The position numbers were made by a program, and so were the translations under genes. A stretch of DNA of 64,000 bases from Lachnospiraceae bacterium (lineage in GTDB: Bacteria; Bacillota; Clostridia; Lachnospirales; Lachnospiraceae): contig CAJTDB010000012.1 in NCBI GenBank assembly GCA_910574965.1, forward strand, positions 26,618-90,617, written 5' to 3'. Under the pieces are notes generated by a model that was not told the DNA's origin, made no database searches, and saw only the letters and a list, made by a program, of their open reading frames with translations. Positions 8,764 to 17,458 of this stretch are shown in pieces. Positions within the stretch are counted from its first letter, which is position 1; each line of letters begins with the position of its first letter.

Positions 8764-9668
8764 GTCTGATACGATTGGAGATGGAGGAACGTTTTCTGGA
8801 TGAAAGGCTGGATAAATATTTGGGGGAAGTTCTTGCGGACCGGTCACGGTCCTATGTGCAGAAGCTGATTCGAGAAGGGAACATACTGGTCAACGGCAGG
8901 CCGGTAAAAGTCAGCTACCGGATGGAGGAGGAGGACCAGATTGAGATTTGCCTTCCGGAGCCGGAGGATCCTGAGATCCCGGCAGAAAACATTCCATTGG
9001 ATATTTTGTATGAAGATGAAGATGTGCTGGTTGTCAATAAGCCCAAAGGCATGGTGGTGCATCCGGCTGCAGGGCATAGGACAGGAACACTGGTCAATGC
9101 GGTTCTCTATCACTGCAAAGGCCGGCTGTCCGGCATAAACGGCGTTATGCGTCCTGGAATTGTGCACCGGATTGATCGGGATACTACCGGTGCCTTGGTT
9201 GTCTGTAAAAACGATTATGCCCATAACCATGTGGCGGAACAACTGAAAGCACATACGGTTACTCGTGTCTATACTGCTGTGGTCACGGGAGTGATTAGAG
9301 AAGAAGAGGGAACCGTGGATGCTCCCATCGGGCGTCATCCGACGGAGCGCAAGAAGATGGCTGCCGGGGTGAAGAACGGGAAACGGGCTGTGACCCATTA
9401 TCGGGTACAAAAGCGTTTTGCAGGACATACACTGATCGAATGCAGGCTGGAGACCGGCCGTACCCATCAGATCCGTGTGCATATGGCTTCGATCCGCCAC
9501 CCGCTTCTGGGAGATACCGTATACGGGGCGTCCAAAGATCCCTGGAATCTAAGGGGCCAGGCTCTGCATGCAGGCGTTCTGGGATTTGTCCATCCGGTCA
9601 CAGGAACCTATATCGAAGTGGAAGCTCCTATGCCGGAATATATGAAAGTGCTGCTGACAAAATTGTGA
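8760..9668 (+). CDS. RluD/RluA-family 23S rRNA pseudouridine synthase
   Basis: The 302-residue protein has an N-terminal S4 RNA-binding domain (residues about 10-75, with RLDKYLGEVL) and a catalytic domain with VVNKPKGMVVHP and PGIVHRIDRDTTGALVV, whose second Asp is the catalytic residue. It also has the RTHQIRVH motif. These define the RluA/RluC/RluD group that isomerises uridines in 23S rRNA. Downstream of lspA the family is usually RluD (YlyB in B. subtilis); the exact target bases cannot be read here. The GTG start overlaps the lspA stop. Confidence 0.92.
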   Translation: MSLIRLEMEERFLDERLDKYLGEVLADRSRSYVQKLIREGNILVNGRPVKVSYRMEEEDQIEICLPEPEDPEIPAENIPLDILYEDEDVLVVNKPKGMVVHPAAGHRTGTLVNAVLYHCKGRLSGINGVMRPGIVHRIDRDTTGALVVCKNDYAHNHVAEQLKAHTVTRVYTAVVTGVIREEEGTVDAPIGRHPTERKKMAAGVKNGKRAVTHYRVQKRFAGHTLIECRLETGRTHQIRVHMASIRHPLLGDTVYGASKDPWNLRGQALHAGVLGFVHPVTGTYIEVEAPMPEYMKVLLTKL

Positions 9669-9710
9669 ATAATTTGACGAACTTTCTGCGATTTATTTTG
9701 TTGATTCTCA

Positions 9711-9742
9711 GCCTGTTTTGGGCAGAATAGCCCGAAACAGGC
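9711..9742 (+). terminator. Hairpin after rluD, probable terminator
   Basis: A 13-bp stem (GCCTGTTTTGGGC / GCCCGAAACAGGC, one G-U pair) closes on a six-base loop. The following bases are only moderately T-rich, so termination efficiency is uncertain. Confidence 0.6.
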
Positions 9743-9807
9743 ATCTGTTCTATGCTTTCTGATTTTCGTTCTTTTCGGACGTCTTTTCCAATGTATGGAA
9801 AAAAAAC

Positions 9808-9836
9808 TTGTATTTTTCACTGTGATGTACTATAAT
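9808..9836 (+). promoter_or_regulatory. sigmaA-type promoter of the cstA operon
   Basis: TTGTAT, a 17-base spacer and TATAAT lie 87 bases before the first gene. The leader that follows is almost pure A and T. Confidence 0.7.
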
Positions 9837-9923
9837 GGTGAATTGAATTTATAAAGTTTATATAAATAATTTATATATTTTTTATTTTTGCAGAGCAATC
9901 AATGGACAGAATGGAGAGACGCT

Positions 9924-10460
9924 ATGCAGTATACAAGAGAGGCTGCCATTGCACGTCTGCTGAAGAGTTTTGAGACTTATTATAATATTCACAGATTTCC
10001 TGAGAACGAGACTCCGATCACAGCCCGCTGTGATTTTTTTGAGCATTCACAAAAATATGTGCTCTCGCAGAAGGCAGAACTCTGGTCCGCGGACTGTGAG
10101 GAATTTCTTTACTTGCTGGACATTCCCCGTCTGACGCTTCCGCTGTATGAGCAGTGGCGGGACTATATCCGGGAGGAAGGCATGAAACTTCTGCATATCG
10201 GTCCGGGACATATGTATTCTTTTATCACACCGGTTTTTGTCTGTGATACCTGTGATGAGGATGCGCGAAAGGCATTGAAAAAATGCCGCATTTATAAAAG
10301 TTTTCATTTTTCGCTCCATGGCTGGATGGATTTTCATACTGCGGTGGTAGATCTTGAAAGAGGCAGGATTGATGCAAATCGCAGCGGCCATAATACGGCG
10401 AAAATTTTGAAAAAAGTACTATATTCGCAAACCAACAAAAAGAAGGGAGAGTTAGTATGA
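9924..10460 (+). CDS. Unknown protein coupled to CstA
   Basis: I do not recognise this 178-residue soluble protein. It has no signal peptide or membrane segment, a CDTCDEDARKALKKC stretch near residue 107 with three cysteines, and many aromatic and histidine residues (HIGPGHMYSF, SFHFSLHGWMDFH). Its stop codon overlaps the cstA start (ATGA), and both share one promoter, so it is probably made in fixed ratio with the transporter. It is unlike YbdD, the short protein found next to cstA in enterobacteria. The chosen ATG follows TGGAGAG; a TTG-type start further up is less likely. Confidence 0.8.
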   Translation: MQYTREAAIARLLKSFETYYNIHRFPENETPITARCDFFEHSQKYVLSQKAELWSADCEEFLYLLDIPRLTLPLYEQWRDYIREEGMKLLHIGPGHMYSFITPVFVCDTCDEDARKALKKCRIYKSFHFSLHGWMDFHTAVVDLERGRIDANRSGHNTAKILKKVLYSQTNKKKGELV

Positions 10461-12181
10461 ATTCACTAGTACTTCTGATCGTCAGCGTTGCTGTGCTGGC
10501 TGCAGGCTATATTTTATATGGCGGCTGGCTTTGTAAACAGTGGGGCGTAGGCGAGAGTAAACAGGAGACGCCGGCACATATCATGGAAGACGGCGTTGAT
10601 TATGTTCCGGCAAAAGCGCCGGTCCTTATGGGACATCATTTTTCCTCTATTGCAGGAGCAGGACCGATTACCGGCCCCATTAATGCAGCATTATTTGGAT
10701 GGCTTCCGGTCACCCTCTGGATCTTAGTGGGCGGCATCTTCTTCGGAGGCGTACATGATTTTGGAGCGCTGTTTGCATCCATTCGTCATAAAGGACAGTC
10801 TGTAGGAGAGATTATTTCTGCCAATATGAGCCGCCGGGCAAAGAGACTGTTTTTGATCTTTGCATATTTAACGCTGCTTCTGGTAGTGGCAGCTTTTGCA
10901 TCCATCGTTGCTTCTACTTTCGGAGTAAAGCTGGATGATGCAGGAATGGTGGACTATGCAGCGTCTGCGTCCAACGCGTCCGTTGCCATGGTATCTCTGC
11001 TGTTCATTTTAATTGCCATCGTATTCGGCTTTTGCGTCTACAGAAGAAATGCACCGATGTCCGTGGCGTCGGTAGTAGGAGTGCTTGCCATCGTTCTGAT
11101 TATGGCAGTAGGCATGAACTGGCATCCGATCTATCTGACCAATAATCAGTGGATGCTCATTGTGGGAATCTATATTGCCATTGCTTCTGTTACGCCTGTG
11201 TGGATTCTGCTTCAGCCCCGCGATTATCTAAGCTCCTTTTTGCTGTATGCCATGCTGATTATCGCGGTTGTAGGCGTTGTGGGGGCGCATCCGGCCATCG
11301 ATGCGGAACTTTTCCCGGCGTTTGCCGGCTTTGCAGTGACCAATGAGAGCACAGGAGTGACCTCTTATCTGTTTCCGGTGCTGTTTACCACAGTCGCCTG
11401 CGGCGCTATCTCCGGATTTCACTCGCTCGTATCTTCCGGAACCACTTCTAAGCAGTTGGATAAGGAGTCGGATGCAAAACCGATTGCCTACGGCGGTATG
11501 CTTCTGGAGTGTGTGCTGGCAGTGCTGACTCTGTGTGCCATTGCCTATGCAAGAAAGATCGGCACTACCGCAGGGGCAACGGATATTTTCGCAGGCGGTA
11601 TTGCAGGCATGGTAGCGGCTATTCCTGGCCTTAAGGGCACTCAAAATGTACTTTATACCCTGCTGGTCCTTACTTATTCTGCATTCTGTCTTACTTCTCT
11701 GGATACGGCTACTCGTCTGGCACGTTTTATGTTTCAGGAGTTCTGGCTGGAGCCGGGACAGACGGTAAAAGATGTGGACAGCGGCTGGAAGAAGACACTG
11801 GTCAATCCATATGTGGCTACTGTTATTACCGTAGTCATCGGTATTGCCCTTGGTATGACGGGATATGCAAAGATCTGGGGACTGTTCGGAGCGGCAAATC
11901 AGCTTCTGGCGGGTCTGGGTCTTCTGGCAGTAGCGGCATGGCTTGGGAACATCGGACGGAACAATAAGATGTTCCTGCTGCCGATGGCGTTTATGATGGT
12001 AGTCACGATCTGTTCGCTGATTCTGACGGTCAAAGATCAGGTTGGTCTGATTACAGCCGGAGGAGCAGATTGGGGTCCCTATGCCCAGGCAGTTCTTGCA
12101 ACACTTCTGATTGTGCTGGCTGTGATCCTCGTCATCGAGGGAGTGCAGACACTCATGGGCAGGAAGGCAAAAGAAGCCTGA
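10457..12181 (+). CDS. cstA: CstA-family carbon starvation transporter
   Basis: CstA proteins are multi-pass inner membrane transporters induced by carbon limitation, described as peptide or pyruvate importers. The 574 residues contain at least 14 hydrophobic segments and the conserved GHHFSSIAGAGPITGP box (residues 55-70), GGVHDFGALFASIRHKG, ISGFHSLVSSGTTSKQ, and TSLDTATRLARFMFQE. This is the shorter Gram-positive form (enterobacterial CstA is about 700 residues). The only operon partner is the unknown gene before it; the substrate cannot be set from sequence. Confidence 0.93.
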   Translation: MNSLVLLIVSVAVLAAGYILYGGWLCKQWGVGESKQETPAHIMEDGVDYVPAKAPVLMGHHFSSIAGAGPITGPINAALFGWLPVTLWILVGGIFFGGVHDFGALFASIRHKGQSVGEIISANMSRRAKRLFLIFAYLTLLLVVAAFASIVASTFGVKLDDAGMVDYAASASNASVAMVSLLFILIAIVFGFCVYRRNAPMSVASVVGVLAIVLIMAVGMNWHPIYLTNNQWMLIVGIYIAIASVTPVWILLQPRDYLSSFLLYAMLIIAVVGVVGAHPAIDAELFPAFAGFAVTNESTGVTSYLFPVLFTTVACGAISGFHSLVSSGTTSKQLDKESDAKPIAYGGMLLECVLAVLTLCAIAYARKIGTTAGATDIFAGGIAGMVAAIPGLKGTQNVLYTLLVLTYSAFCLTSLDTATRLARFMFQEFWLEPGQTVKDVDSGWKKTLVNPYVATVITVVIGIALGMTGYAKIWGLFGAANQLLAGLGLLAVAAWLGNIGRNNKMFLLPMAFMMVVTICSLILTVKDQVGLITAGGADWGPYAQAVLATLLIVLAVILVIEGVQTLMGRKAKEA

Positions 12182-12208
12182 TTATAATACTATAAATATA
12201 TGAAAATA

Positions 12209-12271
12209 AAACATCCCTGCAAAGTTTCCTGCCTATTGGGCAGAGGGAAAATTTTGCAGGGATGTTTTTTT
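12209..12271 (+). terminator. Bidirectional terminator between cstA and the RpiR gene
   Basis: A long stem (AAAACATCCCTGCAAA pairing with TTTTGCAGGGATGTTTT) with an inner hairpin has T runs on both strands, so it can end both convergent transcripts. Confidence 0.92.
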
Positions 12272-12278
12272 GTGCAGC

Positions 12279-13136
12279 TTACATCATCTTTTCGGTGATG
12301 ATCTGAGAGGTTTTTTGTTTGTTTTCGTCTGCTTTGTCGCCGAGCAGCCGATAGACTTCTGCATACAGGATATCAATCAGAAAAAGCTGTGCGGTTTTGG
12401 CAGCAATGGATCCTCCTTCCAGGGGACCTTCGTTGGCGCCGCAGAGCAGCAGCGAGGAGGCATACTGAGCGGCCGGGGACTTTAGAAACTGTGTGATAAA
12501 TACTACGTAGACTTTGGAGCTGTGACAGATCTTGGCGATCTCGATACAGTCTTTGGTGATACCGGAGTTGGAGAAGATTACGGCCATATCGCCCTCTCCT
12601 AAAAGGGCGGCCTGAGTCAGCTGCATATGGGCGTCTGTATTGTAAATGACGTTTGGAAGAATCTTGATTAGCTTGTTGCGAAATTCGCTGGCACTGGTGC
12701 CGGAACCGCCGAAGCCGAACAGATTAATTGTCCGGGCAGTTAAAAGCGTGTTGACTACTTTGGGAATGGCTTTAAAATTCAGCGTTTGAAAAGTCTGCTC
12801 CAGAGCGGAGCGATAGGCGTACAGAACATTCGCGGCAGTGTCCCTGCAGTTGTTTGTATCGATAACGTTGATCGTCTCCTTTTGCCTGGCCGCTTCCGGC
12901 GAAGCGGCACTGAGTGCCAGAGAGAGCTTAAAATCCTGGTATCCTTTCAGTTCCAGCGTACGGCAAAAACGAAAGACGCTGGTTTCTCCCACGTCGCAAA
13001 GCCTGGAAAGGTCTGTGATGGTCGAATTGAGAGCAGTCTGGGGGGAGGAGAGGACGAAATCCGCCACCTTTTTTTCTGCTTTTGTCATTTGCGAGTATTT
13101 TCCGGTGATCTCTGTCATCAGGTTCGTCGTGGTCAT
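12279..13136 (-). CDS. MurR/RpiR-family transcriptional regulator
   Basis: The 285-residue protein has the N-terminal RpiR helix-turn-helix (residues 1-77: KKVADFVLSSP, TITDLSRLCDVGETSVFRFCR) and a C-terminal SIS domain (from about 125, with FGFGGSGTSASEF and MAVIFSNSGITKD) that binds phosphosugars. Such regulators respond to amino sugar phosphates. It is divergent from the ABC importer operon that carries NanE and a ROK kinase, so ManNAc-6-P or GlcNAc-6-P is the likely signal; this is inferred from context. Confidence 0.92.
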   Translation of the reverse strand: MTTTNLMTEITGKYSQMTKAEKKVADFVLSSPQTALNSTITDLSRLCDVGETSVFRFCRTLELKGYQDFKLSLALSAASPEAARQKETINVIDTNNCRDTAANVLYAYRSALEQTFQTLNFKAIPKVVNTLLTARTINLFGFGGSGTSASEFRNKLIKILPNVIYNTDAHMQLTQAALLGEGDMAVIFSNSGITKDCIEIAKICHSSKVYVVFITQFLKSPAAQYASSLLLCGANEGPLEGGSIAAKTAQLFLIDILYAEVYRLLGDKADENKQKTSQIITEKMM

Positions 13137-13574
13137 CAGGATACCTCCGTTTTCTGTCTACGGCCGCTGACGCGGTAAAGTTTTTCGTTCATTAAGAATT
13201 ATAACATAAAAAACGGGGATGTCAAAGGAAACACTAGCGTCATCCCTTTCTATTTTTTTGCATAATAGAAAAAGAAAAAATTTTATTTATTATAAAAAAG
13301 AAATATTTTTTATTTTAAAATAACCAAGTGAATTTTGAATTAAATTGGTAAAAAATGTGATTATAACTAAAAATTATTAGAATAAAATGGTTATAATATA
13401 AAAAATAACGATTGACAGAACGGTAAGAGAGTGATAATATAGGTTTTGCAAGAGAAAATATTCTGCCAATATAAAATCTTTATATTGAAAATTTTTACAA
13501 AAAAGAAAAAATTTTCAAAAATGAAAAAGGGGGTTGAATTGGCAGAAAACCAGAGAAAAAGGAGGAACTGGGAA
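13137..13574. promoter_or_regulatory. Divergent control region of the amino sugar operon
   Basis: This 438-base stretch has no credible gene and is very rich in A and T. It separates the RpiR gene from the importer operon and must hold both promoters and the regulator's sites. The best promoter for the operon is TTGACA at 13412-13417 with TAATAT at 13435-13440 (17-base spacer); GATAAT at 13433-13438 is an alternative -10. I could not identify a convincing operator palindrome. The leader from the promoter to the start codon is about 130 bases long. Confidence 0.65.
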
Positions 13575-14906
13575 ATGAAAAAGAAGATCGTAAGTATGCT
13601 CTTATGCGCGACGATGGTTTCTGTCATGTTGGCTGGCTGCGGCGGAAAGAATGAAGAAACCGGCGGAGGAAGCGGGGCAGACAGCGAAAGCACGGCAGCT
13701 TCTGACGACAAGCCCTTTGCAGGGGAGAAACTGACCGTGCTCTATATGTCCGGTGTGTATGCGGATGCGGCAAAGAGCATTGTGGACGAGTTTGAGGCAG
13801 AGACCGGAGCGACAGTGGAAGTGGTGGATTTTCCATATACTACGCTCCATGAGAAAGCACTTCTGGACCTGACCAGCGGGACTGGCTCTTATGATATTAT
13901 CGATGTGGCAAGTCAGTGGGACGGAGAATTTGCTCCTTATATGACCGACCTGGGTCCGCTGATGGAAAAGGACGGATACACCACGGATGTATTTATTGAA
14001 AATGTATTTGCCAACAGCGGATCCTGGCAGGGAACGACCATTGGAATCCCCAATGCCAGTACGCCGCAGCTTTTTGCCTATCGGACGGATCTTCTGCCGG
14101 ACGGACTTCCGGATACATGGGAAGAGTATCGGGCAATGGCGAAAGAGCTGACGGATAAGGACAGCGGCATGTACGGAATCTCCGTTTCCGCGACGACCGG
14201 GCAGCTTGGCGGAACTTTTGACTATGTGCTCTGGTCCATGGGCGGTGCCTGGGCAGACGAGGACTGGAATGTAACTATCGATTCCCCGGAGACAAGAGCA
14301 GCGCTGGAGCATTTGAAAGAAATCCAGGATTATGCGGATCCGTCCATTCTCTCCTGGGGAGTAGAGGAGTCCACCAAGGCATTTTTGGACGGCAATGCGG
14401 CAGTTTGTGAGGCATGGCCGACACTGGGACTGGTTCAGGCGGCAGACGATGAGAGTCAGTCCAAAGTGGCAGGAAAATGGGCACTGAGCCTGATTCCTCA
14501 TGACAAGACAGGAGCAACGCTTCTGAGTGCATGGGACGTATCGATTCCGGCAGCTTCCAAAAACCAGGAACTGGCATGGGAATGGGTCAAGATGTATACA
14601 AGCGAAGAAAACCAGAATAAATTCTATGATGAATTTGGTATCCTTTCTCCGAGAAAAGCATTCTGGGAGCAGGACGGTATCAAGGGGACTTATATGGATA
14701 CCGTAAGAGAAGCGCTGAATACTGCCAATATGTGGTGGAGAGTGCCTGCTTCCACAGAAGTTGACACTATGCTGAATACGGTGGTCAGTGAATATATGTC
14801 CGGACAGACGGATCTGGAAACTGCGGTACAGAAGATGAAGACCGGTATCGAAGAGGCATTGAAAAATGCACCGCCGGAAGAAGGTACAAAGAATTATAAC
14901 CTTTAA
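13575..14906 (+). CDS. ABC sugar-binding lipoprotein (family 1 solute-binding protein)
   Basis: This 443-residue protein begins with a lipoprotein signal (MKKKIVSMLLCATMVSVMLAGC; Cys after LAG is lipidated) and a Gly/Ser/Glu-rich linker, then a bacterial solute-binding fold with LTVLYMSGVY, YDIIDVASQWDGEFAPYM and AWDVSIPAASKNQELAWEWVK. It captures the sugar and delivers it to the two permeases downstream. GGAGG at 13561 supports the chosen ATG; earlier in-frame codons lack a ribosome site. NanE and ROK kinase downstream suggest an N-acetylated sugar as ligand. The ATP-binding subunit is not encoded nearby, as usual for CUT1 importers sharing MsmK/UgpC. Confidence 0.9.
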   Translation: MKKKIVSMLLCATMVSVMLAGCGGKNEETGGGSGADSESTAASDDKPFAGEKLTVLYMSGVYADAAKSIVDEFEAETGATVEVVDFPYTTLHEKALLDLTSGTGSYDIIDVASQWDGEFAPYMTDLGPLMEKDGYTTDVFIENVFANSGSWQGTTIGIPNASTPQLFAYRTDLLPDGLPDTWEEYRAMAKELTDKDSGMYGISVSATTGQLGGTFDYVLWSMGGAWADEDWNVTIDSPETRAALEHLKEIQDYADPSILSWGVEESTKAFLDGNAAVCEAWPTLGLVQAADDESQSKVAGKWALSLIPHDKTGATLLSAWDVSIPAASKNQELAWEWVKMYTSEENQNKFYDEFGILSPRKAFWEQDGIKGTYMDTVREALNTANMWWRVPASTEVDTMLNTVVSEYMSGQTDLETAVQKMKTGIEEALKNAPPEEGTKNYNL

Positions 14907-14960
14907 TTCTGGAGAACATAGTTGCTGCAGGTGTCTGGCCGTCAGAAATGACAGAGCGGG

Positions 14961-14993
14961 ATGGGGCTGACGGAAAACGCAGCCCCATTTTTA
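14961..14993 (+). terminator. Attenuating terminator between binding protein and permeases
   Basis: A perfect 9-bp stem (ATGGGGCTG / CAGCCCCAT) is followed by TTTTTATA. It lies inside the operon, so it likely works as a partial terminator that keeps binding protein mRNA more abundant than permease mRNA. Confidence 0.8.
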
Positions 14994-15028
14994 TAAACAG
15001 GGAAAAAGAATTAAGAATGGAGACGATT

Positions 15029-15943
15029 ATGGCGAAAAAGAAAAGTACCCCGTCTGCGATAAGAAAAAGCAGAAGTGACAAAGTTGCTTCCTGGCTGTTC
15101 GTGACGCCGACGATGATCTTTCTCGGAATTACGGCGCTGCTGCCGCTTTTGTATTCTGTATATCTGAGTTTTTTCAGGCTGAAACTGAATCTGCCCAATG
15201 CAGTGCCGGAATTTACCGGTTTTTCCAATTATATTAAGATGCTGACCGATGAGACGCTGCGCATCAGTACTACAAATACCCTGCTGTTTGCGGTAGTGTC
15301 TGTAGCGCTGGAAGTGGTGGTAGGTCTGATGGTTGCCATGGCATTTTGCTCGGACAAAATGTGGGCCAGATGTGCCACTTCTGTATTTCTGATTCCGACG
15401 ATCATGGCTCCGGTGGCAATTGGTACCCTCTGGAGAATGATGCTGGATGCTACTACGGGAATTATCAATTATTTTCTGAGTTTTTTCGGTGTGCCGAGTA
15501 TCACATGGCTCAGCAGCCCCAAGACGGCGATGCTGTCGGTGATTCTGGTCAATGTGTGGCAGTTGGCGCCCTGGGTGACGATTATCTGTGCGGCAGGCCT
15601 GAAGTCTATCTCGCCGGATATGCTGGAAGCGGCCTGTGTGGACGGAGCTTCCAACGGAACGATTTTCCGGCGGATCGTACTTCCCATGATTGCGCCGCTT
15701 CTGACCATTGTGGTAATGCTTCGGTTTGTGGACGCTTTTAAAGTATTTGATACCGTTTATGTGATGACCAACGGCGGACCGGGTACTGCTACGGAGATGC
15801 TTCCTAACTATATTTATAAGCAGGGACTGCGGTTCTTTGATGCGGGATATTCTGCGGCTTTGGCGATCGCATTTGTACTGGTTATGACCGTGGTAACCGT
15901 CGGATTCCTGAAGCTTAGAGACAGACTGGAGGCGGAGATATGA
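15029..15943 (+). CDS. ABC sugar transporter permease, MalF type
   Basis: The 304-residue protein has six predicted membrane segments, beginning with SWLFVTPTMIFLGITALLPL after a short basic start, and the cytoplasmic EAA loop EAACVDGASNGTIFRRIVLP near residue 205, which contacts the ATPase. It is the first of two CUT1 permeases. ATG at 15029 is preceded by GGAG at six bases; an ATG at 15017 is also in frame but has no ribosome site. It overlaps the second permease by four bases. Confidence 0.92.
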   Translation: MAKKKSTPSAIRKSRSDKVASWLFVTPTMIFLGITALLPLLYSVYLSFFRLKLNLPNAVPEFTGFSNYIKMLTDETLRISTTNTLLFAVVSVALEVVVGLMVAMAFCSDKMWARCATSVFLIPTIMAPVAIGTLWRMMLDATTGIINYFLSFFGVPSITWLSSPKTAMLSVILVNVWQLAPWVTIICAAGLKSISPDMLEAACVDGASNGTIFRRIVLPMIAPLLTIVVMLRFVDAFKVFDTVYVMTNGGPGTATEMLPNYIYKQGLRFFDAGYSAALAIAFVLVMTVVTVGFLKLRDRLEAEI

Positions 15944-16815
15944 AAAGGAAAACAAATACCAAATTACCTACCGTTGACAATATCATCGGCAATTTTGCCG
16001 GCCGTCCCATCCGGATCATCATCGTAGTAGTGTCTTTAGTCATGATTTTGTTTCCGCTGTACTGGCTGCTTACAAGTTCTCTGAAGATCAAGGGAGAATA
16101 TTTGTCGAATCCGCCGGTGGTGGTTCCCAGTGTACTCACAGGGGAGAGCTATCGTTCGGTGTTTGGGAAGGATCATATGCTGGAGATCTTTTTGAATACG
16201 TTCATAGTGGCAGCAGCTTCCACCGCGATCTCCGTGGTGTTCGGCAGTATGGCTGCGTACGCAGTGGCAAGGGGGAGCATTGGAAAACAGGCGAAAAAGA
16301 TCTTCGGCCTCTGGTTTATGGTACAGAAAATGTATCCGGCCATCGCAACGGCCATCCCGGTATATCTGGTCATGCGTACCCTTCATCTGATCGATACAAG
16401 GACCGCTTTGGTAATTATGAACACCAGCTTTAATCTGCCGCTGGTTATCTGGCTGATGATGGGCTTTTTTGAACAGCTTCCCAAAGAACTGGAAGAATCA
16501 GCTATGCTGGACGGATGCGGATTTACCAGAAGATTTTTCCTGATTATATTTCCGCTGACCAAACCAGGAATGATCGCTGCGGCAATTCTGGCATTTGTAG
16601 GTGCGTGGAACGAGTTTTTGTTTGCCTGCATTTTAAGTATCAACAAATCCAAGACGCTGCCGGTGCTGATTGCAGGCTTTATTACAGACCGCGGTCTGGA
16701 ATGGGGTCCAATGGCTTCTACAGCAGTGATTACATTGGTGCCGGTGCTGATTCTTGTGTGGGCGCTTCAGAAACATTTTGTGCAGGGACTTGCTATGGGC
16801 GCAGTGAAAGGATAG
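15940..16815 (+). CDS. ABC sugar transporter permease, MalG type
   Basis: This is the second permease subunit (291 residues): one membrane segment near residues 25-45, then the periplasmic part and five more segments, with the EAA-type loop ESAMLDGCGFTRRFFLIIFP near 186. MalG-type permeases end close to the last membrane segment, as here. The ATGA overlap with the preceding permease ensures equal production. Together with the lipoprotein it forms a CUT1 importer that lacks its own ATPase gene. Confidence 0.92.
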   Translation: MKRKTNTKLPTVDNIIGNFAGRPIRIIIVVVSLVMILFPLYWLLTSSLKIKGEYLSNPPVVVPSVLTGESYRSVFGKDHMLEIFLNTFIVAAASTAISVVFGSMAAYAVARGSIGKQAKKIFGLWFMVQKMYPAIATAIPVYLVMRTLHLIDTRTALVIMNTSFNLPLVIWLMMGFFEQLPKELEESAMLDGCGFTRRFFLIIFPLTKPGMIAAAILAFVGAWNEFLFACILSINKSKTLPVLIAGFITDRGLEWGPMASTAVITLVPVLILVWALQKHFVQGLAMGAVKG

Positions 16816-16824
16816 GGAGAAACC

Positions 16825-17457
16825 ATGAGAAAAAGAATCGTATGTTATGGAGATTCCAATACCTGGGGCTATGATGCGGTCACGGACGGACGTTTTCCGG
16901 AGGACGTGCGCTGGACCGGGAAGCTTCAGGAACTTCTGGGGGAAGAATACTGTATCATCGAAGAAGGACTGTGCGGACGTACGACTGTGTTTGAAGATCC
17001 TCTGAACGAAGGACTGAATGGACTGACGTATCTGTATCCGTGCCTGATGTCCCATGGTCCTCTGGATCTGCTGGTGATTATGCTTGGCACCAATGACAGC
17101 AAAGAACGGTTTTCCGCAACACCGAAGAACATTGCGGATGGGATGAAGCGGCTGGTCAAAAAAGCAAAAGAAGCAGAAGATGCCTGGAGGAACGAACCGC
17201 AGATTCTGGTCGTGGCGCCTGCTCCCATTGAGGCGCCGTGTGAACAGTCCAAAGTGGCCGGAGAGATGGGAAAGTGTGTGGAACGCTCTCAAGGACTGGC
17301 GGCGGAATTTGAACTCTGTGCAGAGCTTCTTGGCTGTGATTTTCTGGATGCGGCGCCGTATGTGACGATGAACACCATTGACTATATGCATCTGGACCGG
17401 GAGAGTCACAGCCGTTTCGCGCACAAGCTGGCGGAAATTATCCGAAGAAAGGTATAA
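16825..17457 (+). CDS. SGNH/GDSL-family esterase
   Basis: The 210-residue protein has all four SGNH blocks: YGDSNTWGYD (Ser10-type nucleophile in block I), GLCGRTT (block II Gly), LGTNDSKERF (block III Asn), and DYMHLD (block V Asp and His). It lacks a signal peptide, so it acts in the cytoplasm on imported material, most likely removing an O-acetyl or similar ester from the sugar before NanE. That role is inferred from its place between the importer and nanE, nine bases after the permease. Lysophospholipase or arylesterase activity cannot be excluded. Confidence 0.85.
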   Translation: MRKRIVCYGDSNTWGYDAVTDGRFPEDVRWTGKLQELLGEEYCIIEEGLCGRTTVFEDPLNEGLNGLTYLYPCLMSHGPLDLLVIMLGTNDSKERFSATPKNIADGMKRLVKKAKEAEDAWRNEPQILVVAPAPIEAPCEQSKVAGEMGKCVERSQGLAAEFELCAELLGCDFLDAAPYVTMNTIDYMHLDRESHSRFAHKLAEIIRRKV

Positions 17458-17458
17458 T

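Noticed and set aside
13602..14501. 299-codon antisense frame opposite the sugar-binding lipoprotein gene
   Set aside because: It is opposite a clear coding gene, with no recognisable domain and shadow-like composition.
15011..15955. 314-codon antisense frame opposite the first permease gene
   Set aside because: Very rich in His, Arg and Gln, with no hydrophobic or domain pattern; a shadow of the permease reading frame.
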